Below are positions 7,621-17,060 of a stretch of DNA of 64,000 nt, one piece after another. The DNA is taken from assembly GCA_018827375.1 (NCBI GenBank), contig JAHJYW010000007.1, positions 1 through 64,000 of the forward strand, read 5' to 3'. A program made the translations under genes and the position numbers. Within the stretch, counting starts at the first letter, position 1, and each line of letters opens with the position of its first letter. The notes beneath the pieces were generated by a model. It made no database searches. It saw nothing but the letters and a program-made list of their open reading frames with translations, and was not told the DNA's origin. This DNA is from Alphaproteobacteria bacterium. GTDB lineage: Bacteria > Pseudomonadota > Alphaproteobacteria > Caulobacterales > Hyphomonadaceae.

Positions 7621-9090
7621 ATGGCCAAGTTTATTCCGGTCGATCCGTTTGACATCGTAATATTCGGCGGAACGGGTGACCTCTCACGGCGGAAGCTTCT
7701 TCCGGCGCTTTATCACCGGTGGGTCGACGGACAAATCCCGGAAACCAGCCGTATTGTCGGGACAGCGCGCTCTGAATTGACCACGAAGGAATACCGCGAA
7801 ATGGCGCGGGAAGCCTGCGAAACGGCGTCGGGCAAAAGTTGGGATGCGAAGGCCTGGAAGGCTTTTGAGCGGCTCGTTGAGTATGTCTCAATTGATGCCA
7901 CAGACCCGGCAGCGGATTGGCCCACGCTGAAGTCCAAGCTTTCGTCGAATAGCGAGCATCCGTGCGTCTTCTATCTCGCAACGTCGCCGCGGCTCTATGT
8001 CGGTATATCCGAGGCGCTCGGGCGCGCAGGGTTGGCGACGCCCAACGCACGAGTCGTGCTTGAGAAGCCCATTGGCACAGATCTCGAGTCTGCCCGTGAG
8101 ATCAATGATGGTGTCGGCGCGGTTTTCGCTGAGCGGCAAGTGTTCCGGATTGATCATTATCTCGGCAAGGAAACGGTGCAGAACCTGATGGTCCTGCGGT
8201 TTGCCAACATGCTGTTCGAGCCGCTCTGGTCTCGCAACTATATTGATCATGTCCAGATTACCGTCGCTGAGGATCTGGGCCTTGAGGGCCGTGCTGACTA
8301 TTACGACAAGTCCGGTGCGCTGCGCGACATGGTGCAGAACCACATGCTCCAACTGCTTTGTCTCACGGCGATGGAGCCACCAAACCATCTGGATGATGAC
8401 GACGTTCGTACCGAAAAGATAAAGGTTCTCAACGCGCTGACCCCGATATCGGGCGATGACGCGAAGCGCCTGACTGTGCGCGGGCAATACAAGGCCGGAG
8501 TGCGCGGCGATGAGCCCGTCAAAGGATACGTCGACGAGCTCTCGTCCGACACGGAGAGCACGACGGAAACGTTCGTGGCGATCAAGGCCGCCGTCGATAA
8601 CTGGCGCTGGGCCGGGGTGCCGTTCTACCTACGGACTGGCAAGCGCCTGCCATACCGCCATTCCGACATCGTCATTCAGTTCAAGCCGACACCGCATCCG
8701 CTGTTTGGTGAAGGCAATGACGCGGTGAACCGTCTCGTCATTCGCCTGCAACCCGACGAAGGCGTGCGGCTATATGTGCAGATCAAGGAGCCCGGTCCAG
8801 GTGGCTTGCGCGTGAAGTCACTTCCCTTGAACCTCTCCTATGCCGAGAGCTTTACGGTCCGGTATCCCGATGCTTATGAGCGTCTGCTGATGGACGTGGT
8901 TCGCGGCAATCTTTCACTCTTCATGCGCCGCGATGAAGTCGAGGCTGCCTGGACATGGGTGGATGGTTTGATCGAGGCCTGGGATCGGGGTGGTGGTGCG
9001 CCGGAGCTTTACGCGGCCGGCAGCAACGGCCCCCTTGCGGCGGCCATGATGATGGACCGCGACGGGCGCGCCTGGTTCGAAGGAAAGTAA
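7621..9090 (+). CDS. zwf: Glucose-6-phosphate 1-dehydrogenase
   Basis: 489 residues from ATG 7621, preceded by a GGGGAG ribosome site; the ORF-track start 33 nt earlier is not conserved. NAD(P)-binding motif 'FGGTGDLSRRKLLPALY' is at residues about 14-30, and the substrate/active-site signature 'RIDHYLGKE' is near 177. It oxidises glucose-6-phosphate to 6-phosphogluconolactone with NADP+, the first step into the Entner-Doudoroff route. It is the first gene of zwf-pgl-edd-glk-eda, with a 4-nt gap to pgl. It is probably regulated through the palindromic 271-bp region shared with lacI; a TATAAG (7562-7567) about 55 bp upstream could be its -10. Confidence 0.97.
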   Translation: MAKFIPVDPFDIVIFGGTGDLSRRKLLPALYHRWVDGQIPETSRIVGTARSELTTKEYREMAREACETASGKSWDAKAWKAFERLVEYVSIDATDPAADWPTLKSKLSSNSEHPCVFYLATSPRLYVGISEALGRAGLATPNARVVLEKPIGTDLESAREINDGVGAVFAERQVFRIDHYLGKETVQNLMVLRFANMLFEPLWSRNYIDHVQITVAEDLGLEGRADYYDKSGALRDMVQNHMLQLLCLTAMEPPNHLDDDDVRTEKIKVLNALTPISGDDAKRLTVRGQYKAGVRGDEPVKGYVDELSSDTESTTETFVAIKAAVDNWRWAGVPFYLRTGKRLPYRHSDIVIQFKPTPHPLFGEGNDAVNRLVIRLQPDEGVRLYVQIKEPGPGGLRVKSLPLNLSYAESFTVRYPDAYERLLMDVVRGNLSLFMRRDEVEAAWTWVDGLIEAWDRGGGAPELYAAGSNGPLAAAMMMDRDGRAWFEGK

Positions 9091-9094
9091 AGTT

Positions 9095-9805
9095 ATGAAG
9101 CACGAGTTTCTCGCCTATGAGACGCGTGATGAGGCTGCTGACTTCGCCGCGCGCATGGCGAGCGGCGTGCTGGCGGCTGCGATCGAGGATTCCGGCAAAG
9201 CGAGCTTCATGGTTTCAGGTGGCACGAGCCCCGCGCCATTGTTCAAGCGTCTCGCCACCACAGATCTATCATGGGACCGCGTCACAGTTGGCCTTGTCGA
9301 TGAAAGATGGGTGGGGCCTGAGCACGCTGGCTCCAACGAGGCGTTGGTCAGGCAGCACTTGCTGACGTCGAAGGCCGGCGCTGCGGGATTCCTGCCGATG
9401 AAAACGGCGGCGCTAACCGCCAAGGCTGCGGTTGAAGATCGCGTACAGGCCTATTGGCCTCATTGCGATCCGATTGACCTTATTTTGCTGGGTATGGGCC
9501 CGGACGGCCATACCGCCAGCTGGTTTCCGAAGGCGGGTGGCTTGAAGGCGGCGATGCATGCAGCGGATGGCGTCACTGTCGCAGCCATTGATGCGACCGG
9601 ATGTGAAGTCGCCGGAAAGATGCCTGAACGCATGACTCTTACGGGTCCGGCCATCATCGATTCTGATGCGGCGATCCTTCTCATATTTGGCGAGGACAAG
9701 CGGGCAGTGTTAGATGCAGCTCTCAAAGCGTCACCTGAAGACATGCCCGTTCGGTATGCCATCGATGGACTCGGACCGCGTCTCACAATCATATGGGCCC
9801 CATAA
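9095..9805 (+). CDS. pgl: 6-phosphogluconolactonase
   Basis: 236 residues of the DevB/SOL family. '[15 protein letters not shown]' (about 31-45) and '[17 protein letters not shown]' (about 129-145) are the diagnostic phosphate-binding and catalytic motifs. It hydrolyses 6-phosphogluconolactone to 6-phosphogluconate in the cytosol. The gene starts 4 nt after the zwf stop, and its own stop overlaps the edd start (TAATG), so translation is probably coupled. Confidence 0.95.
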   Translation: MKHEFLAYETRDEAADFAARMASGVLAAAIEDSGKASFMVSGGTSPAPLFKRLATTDLSWDRVTVGLVDERWVGPEHAGSNEALVRQHLLTSKAGAAGFLPMKTAALTAKAAVEDRVQAYWPHCDPIDLILLGMGPDGHTASWFPKAGGLKAAMHAADGVTVAAIDATGCEVAGKMPERMTLTGPAIIDSDAAILLIFGEDKRAVLDAALKASPEDMPVRYAIDGLGPRLTIIWAP

Positions 9806-11637
9806 TGCCAGACATGAACCAGACAATCGCTGAAGTCACAGATCGCATAAGGCTTCGTTCGAAAGATTCCCGCGCCGCCTATCTTGAACTGATCCGTTCG
9901 CGCCGCCCGACCAATTTTGCCCGCTTGAAGATGACCGAAGGCAATCTCGCCCACGCGTCTGCTGGTTGTGCGGTGATGGAGAAGGCCGAACTTCTGGGGG
10001 CAGGGTGGCCGAATATCGGGATTATCACGGCCTATAATGACATGCTCTCGGCCCATGCGCCTTTCGAGCACTATCCGGATATTATCCGCAAGGCTGCGCG
10101 CGAAGCCGGGGCTGTGGCGCAGGTTGCCGGCGGCGTGCCCGCCATGTGCGATGGCGTTACCCAGGGCCAGGAAGGCATGGAGCTGTCCCTCTTCTCTCGC
10201 GACGTGATTGCCATGTCATCCGCGATTGGCCTCAGCCATGACGTGTTCGACGCAGCCCTTCACCTGGGCGTTTGCGACAAGATCGTGCCGGGCCTGGTGA
10301 TCGCTGCCTTGCGCTTTGGCTGGATACCGTCGGTTTTTGTGCCAGCCGGCCCGATGCCGTCTGGTCTCCCAAACCCTGAAAAAGTCCGCATTCGTCAATT
10401 GTTCGCTGAAGGGAAGGTGGGCCGCGAGGAACTTCTGCGCGCAGAAGCCGAAAGCTACCATACACAGGGCACCTGTACATTTTATGGCACTGCCAACTCG
10501 AACCAGATGCTGATGGAAGTGATGGGCATGCACCTGCCTGGGGCGGCCTTCACCAATCCGGGCACGCCGCTGCGGGAAGCGCTGACGCGTGCTGCGACGC
10601 AGCGTGCGGCTGCCATAACTGCGCAAGGCGATGATTACAGGCCGATGGGCGAACTGATTGATGAGCGGTCTGTCGTCAATGGAATTGTGGGCCTCATGGC
10701 GACGGGCGGCTCCACCAATCATGCGCTGCATATACCGGCCATGGCGGCTGCTGCGGGCATTAAGGTCACCCTCGAAGATTTCGCTGACATCAGTGCCGTG
10801 ACCCCGCTCCTCGCACGGATCTATCCGAATGGTCCGTCCGATGTGAACCATTTCCACGCCGCGGGCGGCATGAGCTTTCTGATGCGCGAGCTGCTCGGTG
10901 CTGGTCTCATGCATGGGGATTGTGAAGGTGTTGCTGGCCCGATGTCAGGTTACGGGCAGGAGCCTTTCCTCGAGGATGGAAAGCTGGTGTGGCGCGACGC
11001 GCCGGCCGAGAGCGCTGACCTTGAGATACTGCGCCCGGCCAGCGATCCATTTTCCAAAGACGGCGGATTACGGCTGATGAGCGGCCGGCTGGGCAGGGGG
11101 GTCAGCAAGGTCTCGGCCGTCAAGCCTGCGAACCGGGTCCTGGAGGCACCAGCGATCGTCTTTGATTCTCAGGCGGCGCTTAAGTCTGCCTTCGAAGCCG
11201 GCAAGCTTGATCGCGATTTTGTTGCCGTGGTTCGTTTTCAGGGGCCGGCTGCGAACGGCATGCCTGAACTTCACGGCCTGACGCCTGTTCTGGGTATTCT
11301 TCAGGACCGGGGTTTCAAGGTTGCTCTCGTGACCGACGGACGCATGTCCGGTGCCAGCGGCAAGATCCCGTCTGCTATCCATATGAGCCCGGAAGCTGCG
11401 CGCGGCGGTCCGCTGGCAAAAGTGCGCGATGGCGACATGATTGCCTTCAATGCGGAGGAGGGCACTCTCGACATCGCTGTCGATAGCGCAACCTTCGATG
11501 CACGTGAGGCGGCGCAGTTCCGTCCTAATGAGTCATCGATAGGGCTCGGGCGCGAAATGTTCACCTACTTCCGCCAGTTCGCAGGAACGGCTGATGCCGG
11601 AGCTAGCCAGTTCGCCTTTCTTGGCGAGGAGCGCTGA
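9805..11637 (+). CDS. edd: 6-phosphogluconate dehydratase
   Basis: 610 residues from the ATG that overlaps the pgl stop (TAATG); an in-frame ATG at 9793 or 9814 is also possible. A member of the IlvD/Edd [4Fe-4S] dehydratases: '[13 protein letters not shown]' holds a cluster cysteine, with '[11 protein letters not shown]' and '[12 protein letters not shown]' also characteristic. 'TIAEVTDRI' at the N-terminus separates Edd from dihydroxyacid dehydratase. It converts 6-phosphogluconate to 2-keto-3-deoxy-6-phosphogluconate. It is the third gene of the Entner-Doudoroff operon and abuts glk directly. Confidence 0.96.
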   Translation: MPDMNQTIAEVTDRIRLRSKDSRAAYLELIRSRRPTNFARLKMTEGNLAHASAGCAVMEKAELLGAGWPNIGIITAYNDMLSAHAPFEHYPDIIRKAAREAGAVAQVAGGVPAMCDGVTQGQEGMELSLFSRDVIAMSSAIGLSHDVFDAALHLGVCDKIVPGLVIAALRFGWIPSVFVPAGPMPSGLPNPEKVRIRQLFAEGKVGREELLRAEAESYHTQGTCTFYGTANSNQMLMEVMGMHLPGAAFTNPGTPLREALTRAATQRAAAITAQGDDYRPMGELIDERSVVNGIVGLMATGGSTNHALHIPAMAAAAGIKVTLEDFADISAVTPLLARIYPNGPSDVNHFHAAGGMSFLMRELLGAGLMHGDCEGVAGPMSGYGQEPFLEDGKLVWRDAPAESADLEILRPASDPFSKDGGLRLMSGRLGRGVSKVSAVKPANRVLEAPAIVFDSQAALKSAFEAGKLDRDFVAVVRFQGPAANGMPELHGLTPVLGILQDRGFKVALVTDGRMSGASGKIPSAIHMSPEAARGGPLAKVRDGDMIAFNAEEGTLDIAVDSATFDAREAAQFRPNESSIGLGREMFTYFRQFAGTADAGASQFAFLGEER

Positions 11638-12609
11638 GTGACGGATCATGAGCTTCTCGTCGGGGACGTTGGAGGGACCAATGTCCGTTTCGCGATGGCG
11701 CACCGCATGGACGGCCGCTTCCGAATCGAGGCGTTCGAGAAACTCAAGGGCGATGATTTCAATTCATTTGATGACGCCCTCGCCAGCTACCTGGACAAGA
11801 CGGGCCGTAAGCCGGCCAAGGCCTGCTTTGCTATGGCGGGACCGGTCAGCAAAGGGGAGGTCATCCTCACCAATCGGGGGTGGCAAGTATCGGCCAGCCG
11901 GATTGGCCGGACTTTTAACATTGGTAGCGTTCATCTCATCAATGATTTCGCCGCGATGGCTCGTGCTGTACCGGAACATGGCCCGGAAGATTTCGAAACC
12001 ATCATTGAGGGCACGGCTGTCGATGGCGCGCCGATGCTGGTGGCGGGTCCCGGAACAGGTTTTGGGGTTGCCACCCTGCTGCGTAACCGGACGGGCGGTT
12101 GGTATGTGCTGAATGGCGAGGGAGGGCATATCGCCTTCTCCCCCAGGGACGCTACAGAGATCGAGCTGACACGCGTTCTGCTCAATCGGTATGGCTATGT
12201 CTCGAACGAGCTTGTTGCCTCGGGCAGCGGGCTTGAGGCCGTCCATGAGGCCTTCTGCGAGATCTATGGCCGGCCGTATCTTGATGTAAGCCCTCAGGAA
12301 ATGCGCCGCCTGGCCGATGAGGGCGATGAAATGTTCCTAAAGCTTATAAGGGTGCGTGCGAATACGGTGATGAGTGCGGTGGGTGACCTCGTGCTTGCGA
12401 ATGGCGCGCTGGGCGGGGTTGTTGTTGCAGGTGGTGTTAGCGAGCGCATAGCGGACTTTCTCAAAACGCCTGAGGCGTGCGAGAGGTTCGTTGAGCGTGG
12501 GCCGCTTAGCAAGTATTTGAGTACTTGCCCTGTCAAGCTGATGCACGACCCTGAGGCGCCCCTTATTGGCGCTGCGGCTTATCACGAGCAGGAGACACAA
12601 AAGACATGA
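11638..12609 (+). CDS. glk: Glucokinase
   Basis: 323 residues with a GTG start directly after the edd stop; the site GGCGAGGAGCG supports it. The N-terminal ATP-binding motif 'GDVGGTNVRFA' (residues about 8-18) and 'FAMAGPVSKGE' mark the bacterial Glk family, and 'GPGTGFGVATL' and 'LNGEGGH' form the glucose pocket. It phosphorylates glucose released by the nearby GH13 enzyme, supplying Zwf. Its stop overlaps the eda start by 4 nt (ATGA). Confidence 0.94.
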   Translation: MTDHELLVGDVGGTNVRFAMAHRMDGRFRIEAFEKLKGDDFNSFDDALASYLDKTGRKPAKACFAMAGPVSKGEVILTNRGWQVSASRIGRTFNIGSVHLINDFAAMARAVPEHGPEDFETIIEGTAVDGAPMLVAGPGTGFGVATLLRNRTGGWYVLNGEGGHIAFSPRDATEIELTRVLLNRYGYVSNELVASGSGLEAVHEAFCEIYGRPYLDVSPQEMRRLADEGDEMFLKLIRVRANTVMSAVGDLVLANGALGGVVVAGGVSERIADFLKTPEACERFVERGPLSKYLSTCPVKLMHDPEAPLIGAAAYHEQETQKT

Positions 12610-13241
12610 CCTTCCCATTGAAGTCACTTGTCGAGGCGGCGAGCACAGCCCCGATTGTCCCCGTCCTTGTCGTTGACCGGATCGAAATGGCTGCGCCGCT
12701 GGCGCGCGCGCTGGTCGATGGCGGGCTGACCATTGCTGAAGTGACATTGAGAACGCCTTCGGGTCTTGCGGTCATTGAGGAAATGAAATCCGCCGAGCCC
12801 GGACTCAAGGTGGGCGCGGGGACCGTCCTGACGGAAGCAGATGTTGATAATGCACTTTCTGCGGGTTCGGACTTCCTGGTGTCACCGGGCATGTCACCAA
12901 AACTGCTGGCCGGCCTCGGGAATCGGCGGCGCCTCATGATCCCGGGTGTTGCAACGGCCAGCGAGGCCATGAGTCGCCACGAAGAGGGTTTTGATCTCTT
13001 GAAACTGTTCCCTGCCACAATCGCTGGTGGCGTAGGCGCGCTGAAGGCCATCGCCGGGCCGCTACCGCACCTGCGGTTCATGCCGACCGGCGGGATTACC
13101 GAAGCGGACGCAGGTAAATACGTGGCGTTGCCAAATGTCGTGGCGGTAGGGGGCTCGTGGATCGCGACCGGCGCAGACATTGCCGCAGAAGACTGGAAGG
13201 GAATCAGTGCGAAGGCGCGAAAAGCGCTGGCCGCGATCTGA
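12606..13241 (+). CDS. eda: KDPG aldolase
   Basis: 211 residues, the usual size for class I 2-keto-3-deoxy-6-phosphogluconate aldolase. 'VPVLVVDRIEMAAPLARAL', 'AEVTLRTPSGL' and 'GAGTVLTEADVDNAL' are family motifs. The Schiff-base Lys is in 'GFDLLKLFPA', and the phosphate loop is 'FMPTGGIT'. It splits KDPG into pyruvate and glyceraldehyde-3-phosphate, closing the pathway. It is the last gene of the zwf operon. The downstream 245-bp gap holds a weak hairpin and the probable nuo promoter. Confidence 0.95.
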   Translation: MTFPLKSLVEAASTAPIVPVLVVDRIEMAAPLARALVDGGLTIAEVTLRTPSGLAVIEEMKSAEPGLKVGAGTVLTEADVDNALSAGSDFLVSPGMSPKLLAGLGNRRRLMIPGVATASEAMSRHEEGFDLLKLFPATIAGGVGALKAIAGPLPHLRFMPTGGITEADAGKYVALPNVVAVGGSWIATGADIAAEDWKGISAKARKALAAI

Positions 13242-13410
13242 CGGAAAATATTGGATTTCCGGCTTTATAGGATTAAGCTTGGCTGTGACCATCAAGGCGC
13301 TACGCACAATAAATGGTTTAAGGGTTGATCGGCTGCCTGCGCGTGACGCACCGCCGCAGCTCATGGCCCGTGAATTCAGGGCCTTAAGAGTATAGAGTCT
13401 CCACTGGATA

Positions 13411-13416
13411 TATAAT
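13411..13416 (+). promoter_or_regulatory. Candidate -10 element for the nuo operon
   Basis: A consensus TATAAT lies about 70 bp upstream of nuoA in the 245-bp gap after eda. No good -35 (TTGACA-like) sits at 16-18 bp, so an activator or a different sigma factor would be needed. This is a pattern match only. Confidence 0.35.
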
Positions 13417-13486
13417 GTGGCTGTCTGTTGCGCGATGGGCGAAACCGTCCTAATCCGGCGCCAGACAAGGTCAGGAGAAACTGCAC

Positions 13487-13861
13487 ATGACCGAGATTGA
13501 ACGGCTCGCACTGGATTATTTTCCAGTGATCATATTCCTCGTGATTGGCGCCGCGATTTCGGGGCTTTTTATTGTCGGAACAACGCTTCTGGCACCATCA
13601 AACCCCGATCCTGAAAAGAACTCGGCCTATGAGTGCGGCTTCAATGCCTTCGATGACGCGCGGATGAAGTTTGATGTGCGATTCTACCTTGTCGCCATCC
13701 TGTTCATCATCTTCGACCTCGAAGTCGCGTTCCTGTTCCCTTGGGCAATATCGCTGGGCACCATTGGCCTCGTCGGCTTCTGGTCGATGGTTGGGTTCTT
13801 GGGCGTGTTGACGATCGGTTTCATCTACGAATGGCGCCGCGGCGCGCTGGAGTGGGAATAA
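13487..13861 (+). CDS. nuoA: NADH-quinone oxidoreductase subunit A
   Basis: 124 residues with three membrane helices (about 11-33, 65-87 and 94-116). The conserved loop '[26 protein letters not shown]' after helix 1 is the NuoA signature. NuoA forms part of the quinone-site interface of complex I in the inner membrane. AGGAGA 10 nt upstream supports the ATG. It is the first gene of the nuo operon; nuoB starts immediately after the stop codon. Confidence 0.96.
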   Translation: MTEIERLALDYFPVIIFLVIGAAISGLFIVGTTLLAPSNPDPEKNSAYECGFNAFDDARMKFDVRFYLVAILFIIFDLEVAFLFPWAISLGTIGLVGFWSMVGFLGVLTIGFIYEWRRGALEWE

Positions 13862-14434
13862 ATGGCTGACGACGGTTTCAAGAAATATGCGCTAGGCGCG
13901 GCCCGCGCAGGCGTCGAAGGCGGATTTGTCCCTCGCGCGGATGACCCATTCTATAACGGCCTCTCGGATGAGTTGGCCGACAAGGGCTATTTCACCGCCG
14001 CTGCTGACGACCTGATCGCCTGGGCGCGCACCGGCTCGCTGATGTGGATGACTTTCGGCTTGGCGTGTTGCGCCGTCGAGATGATGCATGCGGGCAACCC
14101 GCGTTACGACCTTGAGCGTTTCGGCATGGCGCCGCGCGGTTCACCGCGGCAGTCTGACGTGATGATCGTCGCGGGCACGCTGACCAACAAGATGGCCCCG
14201 GCCCTGCGCAAGGTTTACGACCAGATGCCGGAGCCCCGTTACGTTATCTCGATGGGCAGCTGTGCCAATGGCGGCGGTTACTATCACTACAGCTATTCCG
14301 TTGTTCGCGGCTGTGACCGGATTGTGCCTGTGGACATCTACGTCCCGGGCTGTCCGCCAACCGCCGAGGCGCTGGTCTATGGCTTCCTGCAATTGCAGAA
14401 GAAAATCCGCCGCGAAGGCTCGATCGAGCGCTAG
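13862..14434 (+). CDS. nuoB: NADH-quinone oxidoreductase subunit B
   Basis: 190 residues, peripheral arm. The N2 [4Fe-4S] ligands are visible in '[10 protein letters not shown]', '[10 protein letters not shown]' and '[11 protein letters not shown]'; the adjacent Cys-Cys pair is diagnostic. NuoB passes electrons to ubiquinone at the junction with the membrane arm. It abuts nuoA and is followed by nuoC after 9 nt. Confidence 0.97.
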   Translation: MADDGFKKYALGAARAGVEGGFVPRADDPFYNGLSDELADKGYFTAAADDLIAWARTGSLMWMTFGLACCAVEMMHAGNPRYDLERFGMAPRGSPRQSDVMIVAGTLTNKMAPALRKVYDQMPEPRYVISMGSCANGGGYYHYSYSVVRGCDRIVPVDIYVPGCPPTAEALVYGFLQLQKKIRREGSIER

Positions 14435-14443
14435 GGGAAGAGC

Positions 14444-15064
14444 ATGAGTATCGAAGCACTGAAAGATCTCGCGGCCCATATCGAGGCGACTCAGGGCGAT
14501 GCTGTGCGGGCGTCACAGATCGTCGTCGGCGAGCTGACATTGCTTGCCGAGCGCGATCATATCGTTCGCTTGTTGCGGTTCCTGCGCGACGACCAGCAAT
14601 GTAACTTCGAAACGCTGGTCGATATTTGCGGCGTTGATTACCCTGAGCGATCTGATCGCTTCGAAGTCGTCTACCATCTTCTGTCCATGCGCATGAACCA
14701 CCGTATTCGCGTGCGTATCCGCACCGATGAGGAAACGCCTGTGCCGAGCGCTACGGTTCTCTGGCCTGCCGCAAACTGGTTCGAGCGCGAAGCTTTTGAC
14801 ATGTACGGTATCCAGTTCGCCGATCACCCGGACCTGCGCCGGATCCTGACCGATTATGGTTTTGAAGGGTATCCGCTGCGCAAGGACTTCCCGCTGACTG
14901 GGCATTACGAGGTTCGCTATGATGACCTTGAAAAGCGCGTCGTCTATGAGCCGGTCAAACTGACCCAGGAATACCGCAACTTCGATTTCCTCTCGCCGTG
15001 GGAGGGCATGACCAGCCAGATTCCCGGTGATGAAAAAGCCGTCTCCGAGGAGGCACCTGAATAA
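14444..15064 (+). CDS. nuoC: NADH-quinone oxidoreductase subunit C
   Basis: 206 residues of the 30-kDa subunit family. The signature '[20 protein letters not shown]' followed by '[10 protein letters not shown]' is complete. It is a separate gene rather than a NuoCD fusion, as usual in Alphaproteobacteria. The stop overlaps the nuoD start (TAATG). Confidence 0.97.
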   Translation: MSIEALKDLAAHIEATQGDAVRASQIVVGELTLLAERDHIVRLLRFLRDDQQCNFETLVDICGVDYPERSDRFEVVYHLLSMRMNHRIRVRIRTDEETPVPSATVLWPAANWFEREAFDMYGIQFADHPDLRRILTDYGFEGYPLRKDFPLTGHYEVRYDDLEKRVVYEPVKLTQEYRNFDFLSPWEGMTSQIPGDEKAVSEEAPE

Positions 15065-16269
15065 TGGCTGACACGATCCACGCATCCATCGAAGAAGATC
15101 GCAAGTTCACGCTGAACTTCGGGCCGCAGCACCCGGCCGCGCACGGCGTACTGCGAATGATCATGGACCTCGATGGTGAGGTCGTGACGCGCATCGACAG
15201 CCATATCGGCCTGCTTCACCGCGGTACAGAGAAGTTGCTCGAGTATAAGACTTACCTGCAGGGCCTGCCTTATTTTGATCGGCTCGACTATTGCTCACCC
15301 ATGAACCAGGAGCATGCTTGGTGTCTGGCCATCGAGAAGCTTCTGGGCGTTGAGGTTCCGCGCCGCGCCAGCCTTATCCGCGTGATGTTCTCGGAAATTG
15401 GCCGCATCATGTCGCATCTGCTCAATATTGGCACGGGCGTGATGGACGTCGGGGCGCTGACGCCGATCACCTGGTGCTTTGAAGAGCGTGAAAAGCTTTG
15501 CGGGTTTTACGAGCGCGCTTCAGGCAGCCGCATGCACGCCGCCTATTTCCGTCCTGGCGGTGTCCATCAGGACCTGCCTCAGGCGCTGATCGACGATATC
15601 GCGACCTGGTGTGATTTTTTCCCCACGGCGATGGAGCGTGTGGAGTCTCTCGTCACCGAGAACCGCATCTTCAAACAGCGCAATGTCGATATTGGTGTTG
15701 TCGATGTGAAGACCATCATGGAATGGGGCTTTTCCGGCGTCATGGTTCGCGGCTCGGGCCTGACCTGGGACCTTCGTCGTTCACAGCCCTATGAGTGCTA
15801 CGACGAACTCGACTTCAAGATTCCCGTAGGCCGAAATGGCGACAACTATGATCGCTACGTTTGCCGCATGGAAGAAATGAAGGAATCGACCAAGATCATC
15901 CAGCAGTGCATTGAGATTCTCGCCAAGGAAGGCCCCGGGCCGGTCCTGCCGCGCGATTCCAAACTCTCTCCCCCGCGCCGCGCTGAAATGAAGAATTCGA
16001 TGGAGGCCCTTATCCATCACTTCAAACTTTACACCGAAGGTTTCCACGTTCCAGAAGGCGAATGCTACGCCGCTGTCGAGGCGCCGAAGGGCGAGTTTGG
16101 CGTCTACCTTGTCTCGGACGGTACCAACAAACCCTATCGCGCCAAGATTCGTGCGCCGGGCTATCCGCACCTGCAGGCGATGGATCACCTCTCGAAGGGG
16201 CATATGCTGGCCGACGTTTCAGCAATTCTCGGTACGCTCGACATCGTGTTCGGGGAGATTGACCGTTGA
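15064..16269 (+). CDS. nuoD: NADH-quinone oxidoreductase subunit D
   Basis: 401 residues of the 49-kDa subunit. '[13 protein letters not shown]', '[12 protein letters not shown]' and the C-terminal 'DIVFGEIDR' are conserved from hydrogenases through complex I and line the quinone site. It pairs with NuoB and NuoC in the connecting module. Its TGA overlaps the TTG start of the following NTF2-like gene, which is not a complex I subunit. Confidence 0.97.
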   Translation: MADTIHASIEEDRKFTLNFGPQHPAAHGVLRMIMDLDGEVVTRIDSHIGLLHRGTEKLLEYKTYLQGLPYFDRLDYCSPMNQEHAWCLAIEKLLGVEVPRRASLIRVMFSEIGRIMSHLLNIGTGVMDVGALTPITWCFEEREKLCGFYERASGSRMHAAYFRPGGVHQDLPQALIDDIATWCDFFPTAMERVESLVTENRIFKQRNVDIGVVDVKTIMEWGFSGVMVRGSGLTWDLRRSQPYECYDELDFKIPVGRNGDNYDRYVCRMEEMKESTKIIQQCIEILAKEGPGPVLPRDSKLSPPRRAEMKNSMEALIHHFKLYTEGFHVPEGECYAAVEAPKGEFGVYLVSDGTNKPYRAKIRAPGYPHLQAMDHLSKGHMLADVSAILGTLDIVFGEIDR

Positions 16270-16607
16270 GCGCGTCAACTGATCTCGTCCAGCGCCAGCT
16301 TGATGCCTACAATGCACAGGACATTGAGGCCTTCATGGCATTCTATACCGAAGACGCCATTCTGGCTGGCTATAATGGCGCCGTGAACCAGGCAGGGCAC
16401 AACGCTATTCGTGCGCGCCATCTGGACCTGTTTGCCGAGTTTCCCGAAAACCGCGCAGACGTGGTCAACGAGATCGACCTCGGCCCGATTGTGATGGTTC
16501 ATGAGCGTGTCGAGCGCGCCCCCGGCGGCGATAATTTCGAGGTTGCTGCAATCTACACACTCCGCGACGGCAAGATTGCCCGCGTCGACTTCGCACGGGG
16601 CAGCTGA
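16266..16607 (+). CDS. NTF2/SnoaL-like small protein inside the nuo operon
   Basis: 113 residues with a TTG start that overlaps the nuoD stop (TTGA). The pattern '[21 protein letters not shown]' plus '[16 protein letters not shown]' marks the nuclear transport factor 2/SnoaL cone fold, used by many enzymes and binding proteins. No specific catalytic set can be read. It has no signal peptide. Its place between nuoD and nuoE, translationally coupled, suggests co-expression with complex I. Whether it assists assembly or is a passenger is unknown. Confidence 0.8.
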   Translation: MSASTDLVQRQLDAYNAQDIEAFMAFYTEDAILAGYNGAVNQAGHNAIRARHLDLFAEFPENRADVVNEIDLGPIVMVHERVERAPGGDNFEVAAIYTLRDGKIARVDFARGS

Positions 16608-16610
16608 GCC

Positions 16611-17060
16611 ATGGGGGCGTTTCCGGAAAAAAGACTGTCGATCATCACGCTCGGTGTGCAGGACCGCGCTGCGATAACCCAGTTCTATGAATCGGTGCTG
16701 GGGTTCCGGAATGTCGGCCCTGAGGGCATGACAATGTTTGACATGGGCGGCTTTGTTCTCGGCCTCTGGGAAGAAGACAAGCTCGCGAAGGATGCCGGAG
16801 TTGCGAACAATCGCACCGGGGACTTCAAGGGCGTAGCGCTGGCTTATAACGCGCGGTCGCCTGAAGAGGTCGATGCGATTTTCGATCGGCTGTCGGCGGC
16901 CGGTGTGACAATCAGCGCGGCGCCTCACAAAGCATTCTGGGGTGGATATTCAGGCTACTTCACTGACCCGGAAGGCAACGCCTGGGAGGTCGCTCACAAT
17001 CCGTTTTGGACACTGGACGAGGCAGGCCGCGTGGTGCTGCCCTCCACGGAGGACGTTTAG
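16611..17060 (+). CDS. VOC-family (glyoxalase-like) protein inside the nuo operon
   Basis: 149 residues with a single vicinal-oxygen-chelate domain. The opening 'LSIITLGVQDRAAITQFYESVLGF' and the ending 'GYSGYFTDPEGNAWEVAHN' are typical of glyoxalase/bleomycin-resistance proteins. It starts 3 nt after the NTF2-like gene and ends exactly at nuoE. The metal-ligand set looks incomplete (no His in the first strand; Glu in 'WEVAHN'), so catalysis is uncertain. I infer no role in complex I from the sequence alone. Confidence 0.85.
   Translation: MGAFPEKRLSIITLGVQDRAAITQFYESVLGFRNVGPEGMTMFDMGGFVLGLWEEDKLAKDAGVANNRTGDFKGVALAYNARSPEEVDAIFDRLSAAGVTISAAPHKAFWGGYSGYFTDPEGNAWEVAHNPFWTLDEAGRVVLPSTEDV

Noticed and set aside
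13242-13261. CGGAAA/TTTCCG hairpin after eda as a terminator
   Set aside because: A 6-bp AT-rich stem without a T-run; too weak to call.
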